Below, in pieces: positions 1 to 11,029 of a stretch of 64,000 nt of DNA. The stretch covers positions 27,161,877 through 27,225,876 of the forward strand of contig OZ024719.1 of NCBI GenBank assembly GCA_964016875.1, read 5' to 3'. The notes beneath the pieces were generated by a model. It ran no database searches and was not told the DNA's origin. It saw only the letters and a program-made list of their open reading frames with translations. Positions within the stretch are counted from its first letter, which is position 1. Every line of letters begins with the position of its first letter. This DNA comes from Fallopia convolvulus (lineage: Eukaryota; Streptophyta; Magnoliopsida; Caryophyllales; Polygonaceae). The position numbers and the translations under genes are program-made.

Positions 1-1362
1 TTCAAGTTCTTCAAGGCTCCGTCTTCTAACCTATTGGGGTCCGACCTTCACTACCTGATATTTCCATAAAATACAAGAAATACCAGCCAGACGAACCGGG
101 AAAGAAAGAAAGCGGGTTAGTCTATCTAGAGACTAGTAAGTGGAAGAATAAGGCTTGGTTCTCATGGGAAAGTCTAAACATATGGCATAAAATATCCGAG
201 TAACAATCCGGTCGATGATCCAACAGTTAGCGTCCCGGAAAAAGAGAAAAGATAACATAGTACAAGATTTAGATAGGACACCACATGTATGTGGTTCCAT
301 TGGAATTACGAGATTTGTTGGGAACTGTATTATCACACATTTGATAGTTTAAAAGCCTCCATCGACTATCCGGACCTCAACTAACTTCACCATACTCGGA
401 AATGCCAATGGGGAGGTGGCCGCTAGGGCTTTCTACACCTAGCCCATTTCGCCATTTTATAGGCGTTTGAAACAAGTCAAGCATGAATTCAGATTAGAAG
501 ACAATCTTTTCAAGCCGGGAGCAAGAAAGGTCTTCCAAGTTGTACTAACCGTCCTGGTTCATTAATTATAGTGCATTGGGCACTCTATCTTTTCTTAAGT
601 CATAAAACTTGCAATTTAGTTAACGACTTTTAAGTTGGCTCACAATTTATCCGGGGATGCCAAGGACAATATTTTGGACCTTGCATATTGGTGCACTTAG
701 CTAGAGTGCGGGCACCTCTCTTATCGATAGAGCAGGCAGAGTCATGACCCGAGGTTAGGAGTCGATAATCGATATACCACCTAACGAGTTATAGAGAGAT
801 ATACGAGTCAAAACCTGAAATCCCTTTTCTACAATTATCCACAACAAAGAGATCTCATAGGAGAATCTCCAATCGCATAAGAGCACAATCAACGACCCTA
901 AACAGTACTAGCAGTACGAATAATAAGAAATAACGAACAGTCGTTAAATCTAAGCAATAAATAAACCTACTTTCAGTTATTTAGCAAACAAGTTTTCCCA
1001 ACAATTAAACGATATTAAACGGAAATAGAAATTGACGTTTAATAAAAAGGGTAAGAGAGAACCGTCCACTTACCTTGAAAGCAAACTTAGCAAAAAGATC
1101 AAGGCAACAGCTTCAAAGAGAACTTCTTAAACCTTTCCTGGTAAGAACAATTCTAAAAGCTTAAATAGACGTTTTATGAATAAACTCCTTAACTGTTTAT
1201 TCCCTTTTTAACGTCTTCTCGAAAAAATGAGCAGAGTAACGACTCAAGTTAATGCCATTGTCATATATAACAAATTCTTTATACAACTCTTTAGCAAACT
1301 TAATTATGTCTTTGAGAGTAAATGTCTCCTGATCATATTACCATTCTTTTTATAGATTTTAA
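1..1362. other. Gene-free AT-rich repeat debris
   Basis: No open frame of coding character is visible. The stretch at about 890-1135 resembles segments near 18050-18200 and 44530-44760, so it is probably part of an old LTR or leader of one retroelement family. The rest shows no recognisable signal. Confidence 0.4.
890..1135. repeat. Dispersed LTR-like module, copy A
   Basis: This segment shares a run of short blocks, in the same order, with 44530-44760: GTACGAAT, TCGTTA, TAAGCAA, AATAAAC, AACAAACAAGT, TTCCCAACA and ACTTACCTTGAA. A shorter match lies near 18050-18200. The arrangement fits diverged copies of one retroelement terminal region. The family is not identified and the ends are not defined. 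Confidence 0.4.
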
Positions 1363-1697
1363 CTAGTCTTAGTTCTCGTGCCTTGCACGGGTTTTTATAA
1401 AATTATTTTATTATTTATTTGTATTTGTTAAGTTTTGATTAATTGATATCAATCTAAAAATAAAATAAAATATTCTATAATTTGTATGATGGAATAAAAT
1501 CTTTCTAGTTATCATATCCAAAAATAAAAGATTGTTTAATAATGAGATTTTCTATCATATATTCTAAAAACATTCATAAGAATTCATCATATCCAAAAAT
1601 AAAAGATTATTTTTTTTAAAAAGGTGGTGTGGTCCAATCTAGAAGTGACATGTGTCGTTTAATAATTTTTTTAACCTCCGCTTTAGTATATAGTTAT
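1363..1697 (-). mobile_element. Short non-autonomous Helitron-like element
   Basis: Read on the minus strand, the element ends in CTAG followed by a host T. About ten bases upstream lies a hairpin with CGTGC and GCACG arms (1376-1389), the standard Helitron 3' structure. The putative 5' end near 1697 reads ACTATATACTAAAG and is soon followed by CACATGTC, as in the better-preserved element at 59420. The expected 5' TC is not clear, so the left part of the call rests on similarity. It has no coding capacity. Confidence 0.5.
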
Positions 1698-2140
1698 GAT
1701 GGTCGTTTTATTCCTTTTTGAACGAACTCCATAAAATCATAAATGACATAAAACTTAAATATGATCTTGAAGGACCAAGGTCATAGAAATTAAAATAACG
1801 ATCACTTCGACCAGGAATGGACTAGGTCGAAGGACGGAAAGATAAAGGCGGAAATTTAAATAACGATCAACTTCGACCAGGAATGGACTAGGTCGAAGGA
1901 CAGAAAAATAAAGGCGGAAATTTAAATAGCGGAATTTAAATATCCACAATCCCAAACGGGTAATGGGATTAAATGACTTTAGTTATTATTATATATAAAG
2001 AAATAGTTATGGCCTTTTAATAACGTCATTTCTTAGGGTTAGATTTTGATGGTCATACGTCATCTTTTTGGTACTTTCTTATAAATGAAAAGTGTTCATT
2101 TATATTATACGAACGTGGTATAAAATTTTCTGAATTTAAT
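1698..2140. other. Intergenic, no gene seen
   Basis: Apart from the tandem duplication at 1795-1926 this AT-rich stretch holds nothing I can recognise. Confidence 0.4.
1795..1926. repeat. Tandem duplication, about 66 bp x 2
   Basis: Two adjacent copies start with TAACGATCA at 1796 and 1861 and share the block GACCAGGAATGGACTAGG. They differ at only a few positions. Open frames crossing the repeat on the minus strand are by-products of the duplication. Confidence 0.8.
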
Positions 2141-2389
2141 ATGGACCAACGGAACGTATAAAGGGATCGAAAGTTCATACCAAGAGATCGACGGTATGGA
2201 AGACCGGAGCGTCGGTTTCAAGAACGGTTGGATCCTATGGCGTCGTGGCAACGTCACGATCCTAACGACGTCAACGACGGGCAGCGTAACGGCTCCAAAA
2301 GGTTCAACGAATACTCTAAAAATAATGACGGCGGCGTACGGGAGTTGAACGAGAGGCTAAACGAGGCCGAGATATATATGCCGACGTGA
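2141..2389 (+). pseudogene. Possible small charged ORF remnant
   Basis: From ATG at 2141 to TGA at 2387 one frame is open for 82 codons except for a TAA at 2159. The predicted peptide is rich in Arg, Asp and Asn and has no recognised domain. It sits in a GC-richer patch (about 2200-2390) within AT-rich DNA, just left of an Athila-type element. It could be a retroelement gag scrap or chance. No function is assigned. Confidence 0.2.
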
Positions 2390-2805
2390 ATAAAACTGAA
2401 TGGAGGGGAAAGAATTGAATTTGAACGTGAGAGATGATGGGTAGGCCCGCTAGTTCTCTCTCACATGTTCAAAGTTGATGAATTTGGGCACTCTGATTGG
2501 TTGGCACAAGAGGAGAAAGAATTGGAATTGAATTAGAGATAAGATGGGATCATTCTCACGTTTGAGTATTTGAACAATAATGCATACGATTGGATAGGAA
2601 TGAAAAAGTGGCAGAGTGAAATTTTAAAGAGACTGCTCACAATTGAACGGAGGGAGTTATCAGTTATCTATTTAAAGGGAAATAGACGTGGGCAGCAAGG
2701 GTTCTACAGTAAGAAGATATCTCTGATGTCGGTAAGAATCGTTATATGTGTTGGTACGGGATTTGCGTTAGGGCGGTAAAATTATATACCTCGGATTATA
2801 ATACT
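2390..2805. other. Left flank of the Athila-type element
   Basis: No gene is seen. The last five bases, ATACT at 2801-2805, are the left target-site duplication; the right copy is 11025-11029. Confidence 0.6.
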
Positions 2806-4210
2806 TGATGTCTCTTTATTTGGTGGTGTTTTATATATGATTCCCTTTGTAAATATGTTTCTTTTTCCCCTTTTCTTGTGTGTTTTGTTCCTTTTTAGCT
2901 TAGTTCCCGTATTTTTATGAGATTCGGAGACTATGCGCATTTTATGTGTTTTGTAGGCGTTTTGGCGTGGATCAAGGATCGTTTTGAAGGAGAATCGGAA
3001 CATGGAGCAAGGCCCGAGCTTAAGAGGGAAAGAGAGGAGCAAGCCATGAAGAAGAACAAGAGAAAAGCCAACCAGAAGAAGGTGGAACGAGGTCCGGATC
3101 GAGTTGGAACCAACGCCGGACCCGAGATGATTTTTCGACCTCGGACCGACTTGCCCAGTAAGTCGGGCCCGAGGTGCTCCGTGTCGGTCCGAGTCGGTCG
3201 CTGTCTAGATTGGGCTCCAAGGCACGAAATTGTAAACTACCACTTTTTCCCCTCATCTATAAAGGCTCTCTTATCTTCTACTTGGAGGAGGTTCCCACAC
3301 ACTAAAGGGGGACCAACTCTCAAAAACACTCAAGTGGATACTTGGAGAGCAAGGAGGAAGGAGAGGAGAAGGACAAGAGAGGAAATCGGCATAGGAGAAG
3401 GAGATTTGATAGGTTTGGTTGATAGATTAGCTTTGCCTTGTTTTGATTTTGTGGATTTGGAAACATTGGATTGGAGTTTGTGGATTGCTTTTGATTTGTG
3501 AATGAAATTTGGCTTTGGTTTGAGATTGATGATTTTGATTGCTTTGCTTTGTGATTTGTTTGCTTTCTTTGTTTGCCATATGGAGTAGATCTCCTTGATC
3601 TTGGGTTATGGGGGAAAACTCTAGCTAGGTTGGGCTAGAAACCCCAATTCCATAAGCCTTGAGTGCTTGATCTAGGAACCCACTCTACATAGAGCTACAA
3701 TTCCTTATGAAAGTAAGGAATCAAGGCTTGTGATTGGCAAAGTAACGAAAGTGAACATTTGTCCATCTCAAGACCTTGCTTCGAAGGGGATTTCCCCAAT
3801 GATCGATGTGTAGAAGTGGTTGGAACGAGGGTGAAAGCACTCGATCCTATTCCGATCATCACTTATTGCTTGAATTGGGGTGGAAAAGCCTTAATCTACT
3901 AGAGAAGGAACCCAAAAGCCCAAGATCTACTTTCAAGCTTTGAGTTCGACAAAACCAGCTACATCGGGCCCGACTTGCTCTACGTCGGTCCCGACTTCCC
4001 TCTTTGTCGCCAACATTGGGCCCGACGTGACACTTGTGTCGGTCCCAACTGTTCTTTTTGTTTTCCTTTGTTTTAAGTTCTCCTTTCCAGCTTTCTAGTG
4101 TTTAGGCACCTCAATCGAGTAGATTTCCCGAGCGTTCGACACCCACCACGTGCTACAACGGGGTCGGGTTATAAATTGTATCTCTAGACCCTCGCATTCG
4201 TGAGCGATCA
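2806..4210 (+). repeat. 5' LTR of the Athila-type element
   Basis: It starts TGATG and ends GATCA, directly after the ATACT duplication. A TATA box (TATAAA, 3258-3263) suggests transcription starts about 30 bp further on. GC-rich cassettes with TCGGGCCCGA lie at 3163 and 3964, each paired with a CGGTCC or CGGTCCC word. Bases 3054-4210 match 9868-11024 at a constant offset of 6814. Open frames within 2917-3501 are incidental. Confidence 0.93.
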
Positions 4211-4215
4211 AAAGA

Positions 4216-4234
4216 TTGGCGCCGTTGCCGGGGA
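4216..4234 (+). other. Primer-binding site, tRNA-Asp
   Basis: TTGGCGCCGTTGCCGGGGA begins five bases after the LTR end. It is complementary to the 3' end of plant tRNA-Asp (anticodon GTC), the primer known for Athila-like elements. Confidence 0.9.
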
Positions 4235-4261
4235 ATTCTAAGTGCATTGAGTGCCAATTTG

Positions 4262-4358
4262 GTGAGTTTCTTGTGTTTTGGTAGTGATTTGGGTGAGGGA
4301 ATAGCCCAAACCCTTTGTTTGTTTTTGATTTGTTTTGGTTTGTGTCTTTGTTTCGTAG
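4262..4358 (+). other. Possible intron in the element leader
   Basis: A GTGAGT donor at 4262 and a T-rich tract ending in CGTAG at 4358 bracket 97 bp just before the gag ATG at 4363. The layout looks like a plant intron in the retroelement leader. It is inferred from sequence alone. Confidence 0.35.
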
Positions 4359-4362
4359 GTGT

Positions 4363-6845
4363 ATGCGAGCTCGTTCCTCCCGAGGAACACTTGAGCTTGA
4401 GTTTGTGAGTGATCCGGAAAGTATTCTCAAAGAAGCCCGAAGAAGGAAAAGGATGGAGAATCAAGCTCTCCATGGTGATGAGGAGTTGGCTCGACTTAGG
4501 GCCGAAATGGCTAGATTGCAACTTGAGAAGGACAATCAAGAGGCGGTGGCAAGAAGAGAACGGGAGCAACGGATGAGGGCCGAGGCTCAACTCAACGCTC
4601 TACCCCGAAATGCACGCCAATACATGCATCCGGAGTTGAGGGTACCCAAACCGGTTATTGTGCTTCCCGAGGTTGCCAAGAATTTTGAGATCCAGGCGCA
4701 ATTCATCTCCCTCATCAAGCGTGATCAATTCGAGGTCCGTCCACATGAGTGTCCCATAGAGCACGTCAAACGCTTTGTGGACATGTGTGAGACGATCTCT
4801 ACCGACGAGGAGACGTTGGAGTATGTGCTTCTAAAGGCGTTGAAGTGGTCAATTGGGGGCAAGGCCACACATTGGCTCGAGAGCCAAGCCCCTAGGTCGA
4901 TCACCTCTTGGAAGGCACTCCATGACGCTTTCTTGATGAAGTTCTTCCCGCCCTCAAAGACAACCGAGCTAAGAAGGAATATTGCAAGCTTTCAACAAGG
5001 TCCGAATGAGCCTCTCTTCGAAGCATGGGACCGTTTCAAGGAGATGTTGCGCCAATGTCCTACTCATGGCCAACAACCATATGTGCTCCAAGACATCTTT
5101 TTCCAAGGCATCAATCCGGCAACGAAGGACAAGCTCAATCTCCACACCGATTGTGGGTTCATAGACTTGACACCGGATCAAGCTTGGGAGCTACTTGACA
5201 AGCTATCCGATTATGAGGCCATGTATGGGGTGAGTCAAGCTAGCAAGGAGGTGAAAGTTCAAGGTGAAGGTGCAAGGAAGTTATATGATCCAAGGGGAGA
5301 AGACATTGATAAGGATGTGAAGCTCCAATTCCTTGAAGGTGAAGTGAGCAAGCTTAAGAGGCAAGTCCACTACTACAAGCAAAATGCTAGAGCTTGTGAG
5401 GAGTGTGGATCCTTTGCACATGCTACACAAGTTTGTCCGAATGAGAGCCAAGTGCGCTTGGCCGAGCGAATTGAGGAGGCAAACTATGTTCGAGGAAATT
5501 TCGGTGGAAGAGGCAACTTCAACAATGGTGGTAATGCCCGGTGGAACAACGGTCAAGTTCAAGGCTACAACAACAACTTCAACCAAAACGAGCCGAGGGC
5601 GCCGCAACCACCACCATATAGGCCACCGGGATTCAATGAGCTACAATCATTTGCTCAAGAGATGAGGGATGGGTTCAAGGAGATGAGGACCCAATTCAAT
5701 GAGTTTGGTGCATGGAGGAGGCAAGTCGACAATCAATTTGCCCAAATTGCAACTCAAGCCCCGAGAGAGAATGGGAGACTTCCGGGCCGACCCGAGAAGA
5801 ACCCCCAAGCTCAAAACAATCAAAATGAAGTCCGGGCAATTGGATTGAGAAGTGGCCGAAACTTACCCGATCCACACATGCCTAAGGAGAATGAAGAGAG
5901 CCGGACCGACTTACCCAGCAAGTCGGGTCCAACGTTCCCCGAAGTCGACCCAGCAAGAAGACCGATTCCCCTACCCCAGACTGAGGTTGAGAGTAACTCG
6001 GGCCCGACGTACCCAGAACTCGATCCGACTACTCTGCCTCAGCTCTGCCCCAGGACCGTGATACACGACATCGGGCCCGACGTGGTGCCTAAGTCGGTCC
6101 AACCAGGAAATGTTGCAAGTGAAGTGGGGAAGTCCAAGGAGGTTGATCCAAGCAAGATTCAAGGTGCAACAACTCTTCCATATCCCTCAAAGAAGCCGAA
6201 AGATGTTGTTGAGAACAAGTTCAAGAGGTTTCTCAAGCTTTTGCAAGGTTTGAACATCTCTATCCCGTTCACCGATGCATTGAGCGAGATGCCATCCTAT
6301 GCCAAGTTTTTAAAGGAGATTTTGAGCAAGAAGAGGTCCATAGTAGAAATGCAAGATGAGGTCAAGACCTTGGAGTTACCACAAAAGCTAGGAGATCCCG
6401 GTCGGTTTGCTATCACTATTGGTGTGGGGTCTCAAAACTTCCAAGCCTTATGTGACCTTGGGGCAAGTGTTTCGGTGATGCCCGCTAGTATTTGGAGAAG
6501 GGCAATTTAGGTGAAATTGAGCCGGCCGATATGTCCCTAACTATGGCCGACGGTTCCATCATCAAGGCTAAGGGAATATTGGATGACGTGCCGGTGCGAG
6601 TTGGAAAGTACTTTGTTCCCGATGATTTCGTGATCTTGGACATGCACGAGGACCCCTTGGTCCCAATAATCTTAGGAAGACCATTCTTAGTTACGGCGGG
6701 GGCAAGGTTTGATGTCAAAAACGGCAAAGTTTCCTTTGAGATTGGTGAAGAAAAGGTCGATTTTCACTTCAACAAGGCTTTGAATGAGCCGGGCGCCTTG
6801 GCTATCCTCAAACTTGAAGAGAGTGCGAAGAGAAAAAGAGAATAA
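4363..6845 (+). pseudogene. Athila-type gag-protease polyprotein, frameshifted
   Basis: I chose the ATG at 4363, which follows the possible leader intron. The N-terminal part is a basic coiled coil. It is followed by the retrotransposon gag domain (about residues 90-270, with the motifs KATHWLES and FQQGPNEP) and a CX2CX4HX4C zinc knuckle (CEECGSFAHATQVC, about residue 345). A long linker contains the in-frame GC-rich cassettes, which encode SGPTYPELDP-like repeats. The aspartic protease carries DLGAS, where many families have DSGAS or DTGAS. The first frame stops at 6508. The protease C-terminal half (MADGS, IILGRPFL) continues in another frame from about 6492 to the TAA at 6843, so a small indel near 6500 separates the halves. 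No reverse transcriptase follows. Confidence 0.9.
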
Positions 6846-7346
6846 GTGGAAGTTGCTAGAGAGGTCATTGTGTTGAGAAGTGATGAAGGGTTCAATAAAC
6901 AAATACAAGCAAGGGAGTTGTTGGAGCAAGTTGAGGAACAAGATGAGTCAAGGATCAATGCTAGCCCAAGGAGAAATGAAGAGTATCCTTACTTATATCC
7001 TTTTGATGTTGGTGATGACCACAATTCTTTCCAAACTTTTGATTCCTACATTTGTTTAAGTGATTTGAAAGATGACTTAGGAGACTCCTACATTTGCCTT
7101 AGTGACTTGAAAGATAAATTGGTAGAATCTCCTAGGAATTCTTTGGATAACTTTGGTGTAGGAAAAGAGGAACATGATGGAGCAAGTAAGGAGGAGAAAT
7201 CTCATTCGTTGGAGGAGTATGATGAGAGAGGCCCGAGATCGGAGAGCCATGCCTATATAGACCATCGTTGGTGGTTTTATGGGTATGAGGGCAATGGGAA
7301 TGGGCACAACAATGGCGAGCAATTCACCGTGTTTCACCCGCCATGA
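6846..7346 (+). CDS. Acidic ORF replacing the RT-integrase region
   Basis: This 166-codon frame follows the protease TAA directly and in the same frame. The protein is acidic, has a near-perfect internal duplication (SYICLSDLKD twice, 13 codons apart), and ends in a Gly/Asn-rich segment. It shows no similarity that I recognise to reverse transcriptase, RNase H or integrase. About 40 bp beyond its stop is the sequence GCGCTTCTCGGGAGGCAACC, which in Athila/Tat elements normally lies just after integrase. The pol enzymes therefore seem to be replaced by this frame rather than simply cut out. It may be translated by readthrough or be non-coding filler. Confidence 0.5.
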   Translation: MEVAREVIVLRSDEGFNKQIQARELLEQVEEQDESRINASPRRNEEYPYLYPFDVGDDHNSFQTFDSYICLSDLKDDLGDSYICLSDLKDKLVESPRNSLDNFGVGKEEHDGASKEEKSHSLEEYDERGPRSESHAYIDHRWWFYGYEGNGNGHNNGEQFTVFHPP

Positions 7347-8664
7347 GATTGAGGTTAGGAAGTCAAGCTAGTGACTCTAAACGAGCGCTTCTCGGGAGGC
7401 AACCCGGGCTAGTAGCTTTCTTTTCGTAATTTTAGTTTGATTTTTCTTAGTTTAGCCTAGCTTTTCTCTAACCAATCTCTATCTAGTGTTTTGTGGATTT
7501 TTGGTGTTGAGTATTCTTCAAGGTTGTGTAGGATTTGAGGTGAAAAAAATGGAAATATGGAGAAAGAAGTTGGAAGAGGATGGAGTAAAATTGGTAACCC
7601 GAACACCCCACATCGAGCCCAGGTAAGTCGGGCCCGACACAGGGACGTCGGTCCACGACGTCGGTCGGACCCGATCGGACTGGGTGGAATGCCATTTTTG
7701 CCCTTGACCTAATTTGTCCCTTTCCCCCATTAAATGCCATCCCCCACCTACTTACCATCTTCATATTAACCACCATTCCCAAAATACAACCCATCTCCCT
7801 CACACTCTCAAAATCGCCCCCCCCCCTCACCATACTCGATCCACACATCTCTCCCTTTCTTCATCTTGATCCAATCACAAAAAGGCCTCCCTAGCCCGAT
7901 TCTAAAGAGAAATTTCGAGTTCAATCTCGTTCTTCATCCCCCATCTCGATCTAGGTTGAGAAAATTTGAGTTCTAAGTAGATTGTTTGTTTAAAAGTCCA
8001 ATACTCTTCAAATCCGGTATGTGTTACTCGATCTCTACCTATTTCCTTGGAGATTTTGTGCTTTCATTGCATAGAGTGAGTAATGCCATGTTTGATTGAG
8101 AGTTTGAGCTTGAGCATCAATGGTGGATTTGCATGATTTGTGAAATTGAGCTTCAAAGTTGTTTATGCATGCTTGGATCCATTTAGAACTTCGATTAGGG
8201 ATGTTTGATGGTTGAATTTGAAATTTAAGTGCATGATAGAGTGATTTGGGTTGATTTGAGGTTAGAGTCGAAGCATGAACTAGGTCGAGATCGACGTGCC
8301 CAGGTAAGTGGGGCCCGAGTTGTGGAAGTCGGACCATCAAGTCTGACCGAGGTTGAGGATGTGTCGGGCCCGACATAGGTTGGAAGTCGATTCATGTTGC
8401 TTTTGCTCTCTTCTTGTGAATTCATGTGGATTCATGTGTTTCATTGTTGGCTATAGCTTAATCATGATGTAGTATGATCATTTGCTTAGCCATTGTTAGA
8501 AGATATCCATGATGATTCATGTTGGATTGTGATGCATGAGTGTTTAGAGACTAAGTATGGGGTTCCCTTGTGTTGTTGTGTTGATGTGTGTTGATGAGTG
8601 CTTTTGTTGAGTTGTATGGAGTTTATCTTGGACCCTTTTGTTTGGCTGGATGTGTGTAAGTACC
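7347..8664 (+). other. Non-coding spacer between pol position and env-like frame
   Basis: This begins with the post-integrase signature (about 7381-7402). Two GC-rich cassettes follow, with exact TCGGGCCCGA at 7628 and 8364 and a variant near 8310. A run of ten C lies near 7821. I see no long open frame. Such a spacer before the env-like ORF is usual for Athila elements. Confidence 0.7.
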
Positions 8665-9867
8665 ATGGAGACTAGAGCTTCATCATCTCATGCGGAAAGG
8701 CCGAAGAAGAAGTCCAAGAAGTCAAGAAAAGAGCCAAAGTTGGATGATGTTTACTTGGAGGAGGATGCGCAAGTTGAGAGTTATGCAAGGTATATGGCGC
8801 TTGAGCATCACACAAGGTGGATTGATTAGGAAACCGTGAAGAAGATGGACATGGATCAAGCTCTTCCAAGGTGCTACTCCCACATCGGTCTCCATGGGAT
8901 GCTAAGGTGGGACAACACCCACTATCCCGCCCTCACCTCGGAATTCATGGCCACTTTTGAATGCACTTATGATAATATGGAGGATGAGGAAGGGGCGATC
9001 ACCTTCCAATTGGGCAATGAGGACCACAATCTCTCTCTTAGGGACTTGGCTACCTACTTCGGGTTTCCATGTCCAAAAGAAGAGACCGACGTCGACAACG
9101 AGAAGGTGAACCAAGTGTGGCGGCATGTGGCCGGGAAGAGCGAGATGAGAAAGGGCGCCACCACAACCGAGATTGCTAGCCCTCTTTTTCGGGTCATGGT
9201 GTGAGTTTTGGGATGTGCAATCTATGCTCGTCATGAGTTGAACAAGCCGATGAAGGAAGAGATTATGTTGCTACATGAGATGCTCTTCCACACCGAGAAG
9301 CCCATGAACATTGCATGGGAGTGGGTCAAGATGGTGCGAGACTTCCAAAGCTCCTCTTGGATCTACTTCGGCGGGATGATAGCAAGGCTAGTCGTGCGTC
9401 TAGGAGTCGACCTTAACAAGTATTCTCCGGCTCCGAATGGTGTTGAGTATATGAACATGAAGTATTTCAAGAAGGACAACATCATCAAGGAGAAGCTTTA
9501 CATGACTTCTTTGGCCCCTCACTCGAGCTATGATGGTGTGTCCATTCGGTTGGTGCCCAACCTCTATGATCTTTCTCGGTATCACAATTGGTACCAAGTG
9601 TGGGCCGGCAAGCCACACTCATTTGGTGTCCCCGAAGGTGCAAGAGAGGGGCGGCGACAACAACCTCAACACATTCGGTTTACTTCCCCTCCATCTTCAC
9701 CGGATTTCGACCAAGATAACTTTGTGTTTGCACCTCGTGGGGAAGACATGGACGTCGATCAAGAGCAAAATGAAGAAGATGAGCGCTTCCAAGGCTTGAT
9801 GGCCAACCTTCGAGCCACGCACCAAGCTCCAACATTGGCGGACCGAGGTACACATGACATCGAGTTG
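8665..9867 (+). pseudogene. Env-like (ATHILA ORF1-type) gene, interrupted and truncated
   Basis: From ATG 8665 one frame runs to the 3' LTR junction, about 401 codons, broken by TAG at 8827-8829 and TGA at 9202-9204. The N-terminus is Lys-rich. The central part resembles the ATHILA ORF-1 family (for example DLATYFGFPCP and NIAWEWVKMV), followed by a Glu-rich tail. I see no signal peptide or membrane segment. The frame runs straight into LTR sequence at 9868 with no polypurine tract between, so its natural C-terminus was deleted. The role of this protein family is unproven; it is called env-like by position only. Confidence 0.8.
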
Positions 9868-11024
9868 GAACAAGAGAAAAGCCAACCAGAAGAAGGTGGA
9901 ACGAGGTCCGGATCGAGTTGGAACCAACGCCGGACCCGAGATGATTTTTCGACCTCGGACCGACTTGCCCAGTAAGTCGGGCCCGAGGTGCTCCGTGTCG
10001 GTCCGAGTCGATCGCTGGCTGGATTGGGCTCCAAGGCACGAAATTGTAAACTACCACTTTTGCCCCTCATCTATAAAGGCTCTCTTATCTTCTACTTGGA
10101 GGAGGTTCCCACACACTAAAGGGGGACCAACTCTCAAAAACTCTCAAGAGGATACTTGGAGAGCAAGGAGGAAGGAGAGGAGAAGGAGAAGAGAGGGAAT
10201 CGGCATAGGAGAAGGAGATTTGATAGGTTTGGTTGATAGATTAGGTTTGCCTTGTTTTGATTTTGTGGATTTGGAAACCTTGGATTGGAGTTTGTGGATT
10301 GCTTTTGATTTGTGAATGAAATTTGGCTTTGGTTTGAGATTGATGATGTTGATTGCTTTGCTTTGTGATTTGTTTGCTTTCTTTGTTTGCCATATGGAGT
10401 AGATCTCCTTGATCTTGGGTTATGGGGGAAAACTCTAGCTAGGTTGGGCTAGAAACCCCAATTCCATAAGCCTTGAGTGCTTGATCTAGGAACCCACTCT
10501 ACATAGAGATACAATTCCTTATGAAAGTAAGGAATCAAGGCTTGTGATTGGCAAAGTAACGAAAGTGAACATTTTTCCATCTCAAGACCTTGCTTCGAAG
10601 GGGATTTCCCCAATGATCGATGTGTAGAAGTGGTTGGAACGAGGGTGAAAGCACTCGATCCTATTCCGATCATCACTTATTGCTTGAATTGGGGTGGAAA
10701 AGCCTTAATATACTAGAGAAGGAACCCAAAAGCCCAAGATCTACTTTCAATCTTTGAGTTCGACAAAACCAGCTACATCGGGCCCGACTTGCTCTACGTC
10801 GGTCCCGACTTCCCTCTTTGTCGCCAACATCGGGCCCGACGTGACACTTGTGTCGGTCCCAACTGTTCTTTTTGTTTTCCTTTGTTTTAAGTTCTCCTTT
10901 CCAGCTTTCTAGTGTTTAGGCACCTCAATCGAGTAGATTTCCCGAGCGTTCGACACCCACCACGTGCTACAACGGGGTCGGGTTATAAATTGTATCTCTA
11001 GACCCTCGCATTCGTGAGCGATCA
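9868..11024 (+). repeat. 3' LTR of the Athila-type element, 5'-truncated
   Basis: It matches 3054-4210 base for base in length and carries the same TATA box (10072-10077) and cassettes (9977, 10778, 10830). It lacks the first 248 bp of the 5' LTR. At the break, the env-like frame joins the LTR at the word GAACAAG. The target duplication ATACT follows at 11025-11029. Confidence 0.92.
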
Positions 11025-11029
11025 ATACT

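Larger units (their letters stand above)
2806..11024 (+). mobile_element. Athila-type Ty3/gypsy element lacking RT and integrase
   Basis: The element is bounded by the 5-bp duplication ATACT. In order it holds a 1405-bp 5' LTR, a primer site for tRNA-Asp, gag and protease, a short acidic frame, a non-coding spacer, an env-like (ATHILA ORF1-type) frame, and a 3' LTR lacking its first 248 bp. Reverse transcriptase, RNase H and integrase are absent, so it could move only with helper proteins. The LTRs align over 1157 bp without net indels; I counted about 16 differences by eye (about 1.4 percent), so insertion was fairly recent. Frameshifts and stops now break gag-pro and the env-like frame. The palindrome TCGGGCCCGA occurs nine times across it. 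Confidence 0.93.

Noticed and set aside
2917..3501. 194-codon frame in the 5' LTR and its 153-codon twin in the 3' LTR
   Set aside because: They lie within LTR sequence across the TATA box and cassettes; the composition reflects the LTR, not a protein.
8665..9867. True viral envelope gene
   Set aside because: No signal peptide, fusion peptide or membrane anchor is visible; only the position between the pol slot and the 3' LTR supports the env-like name.
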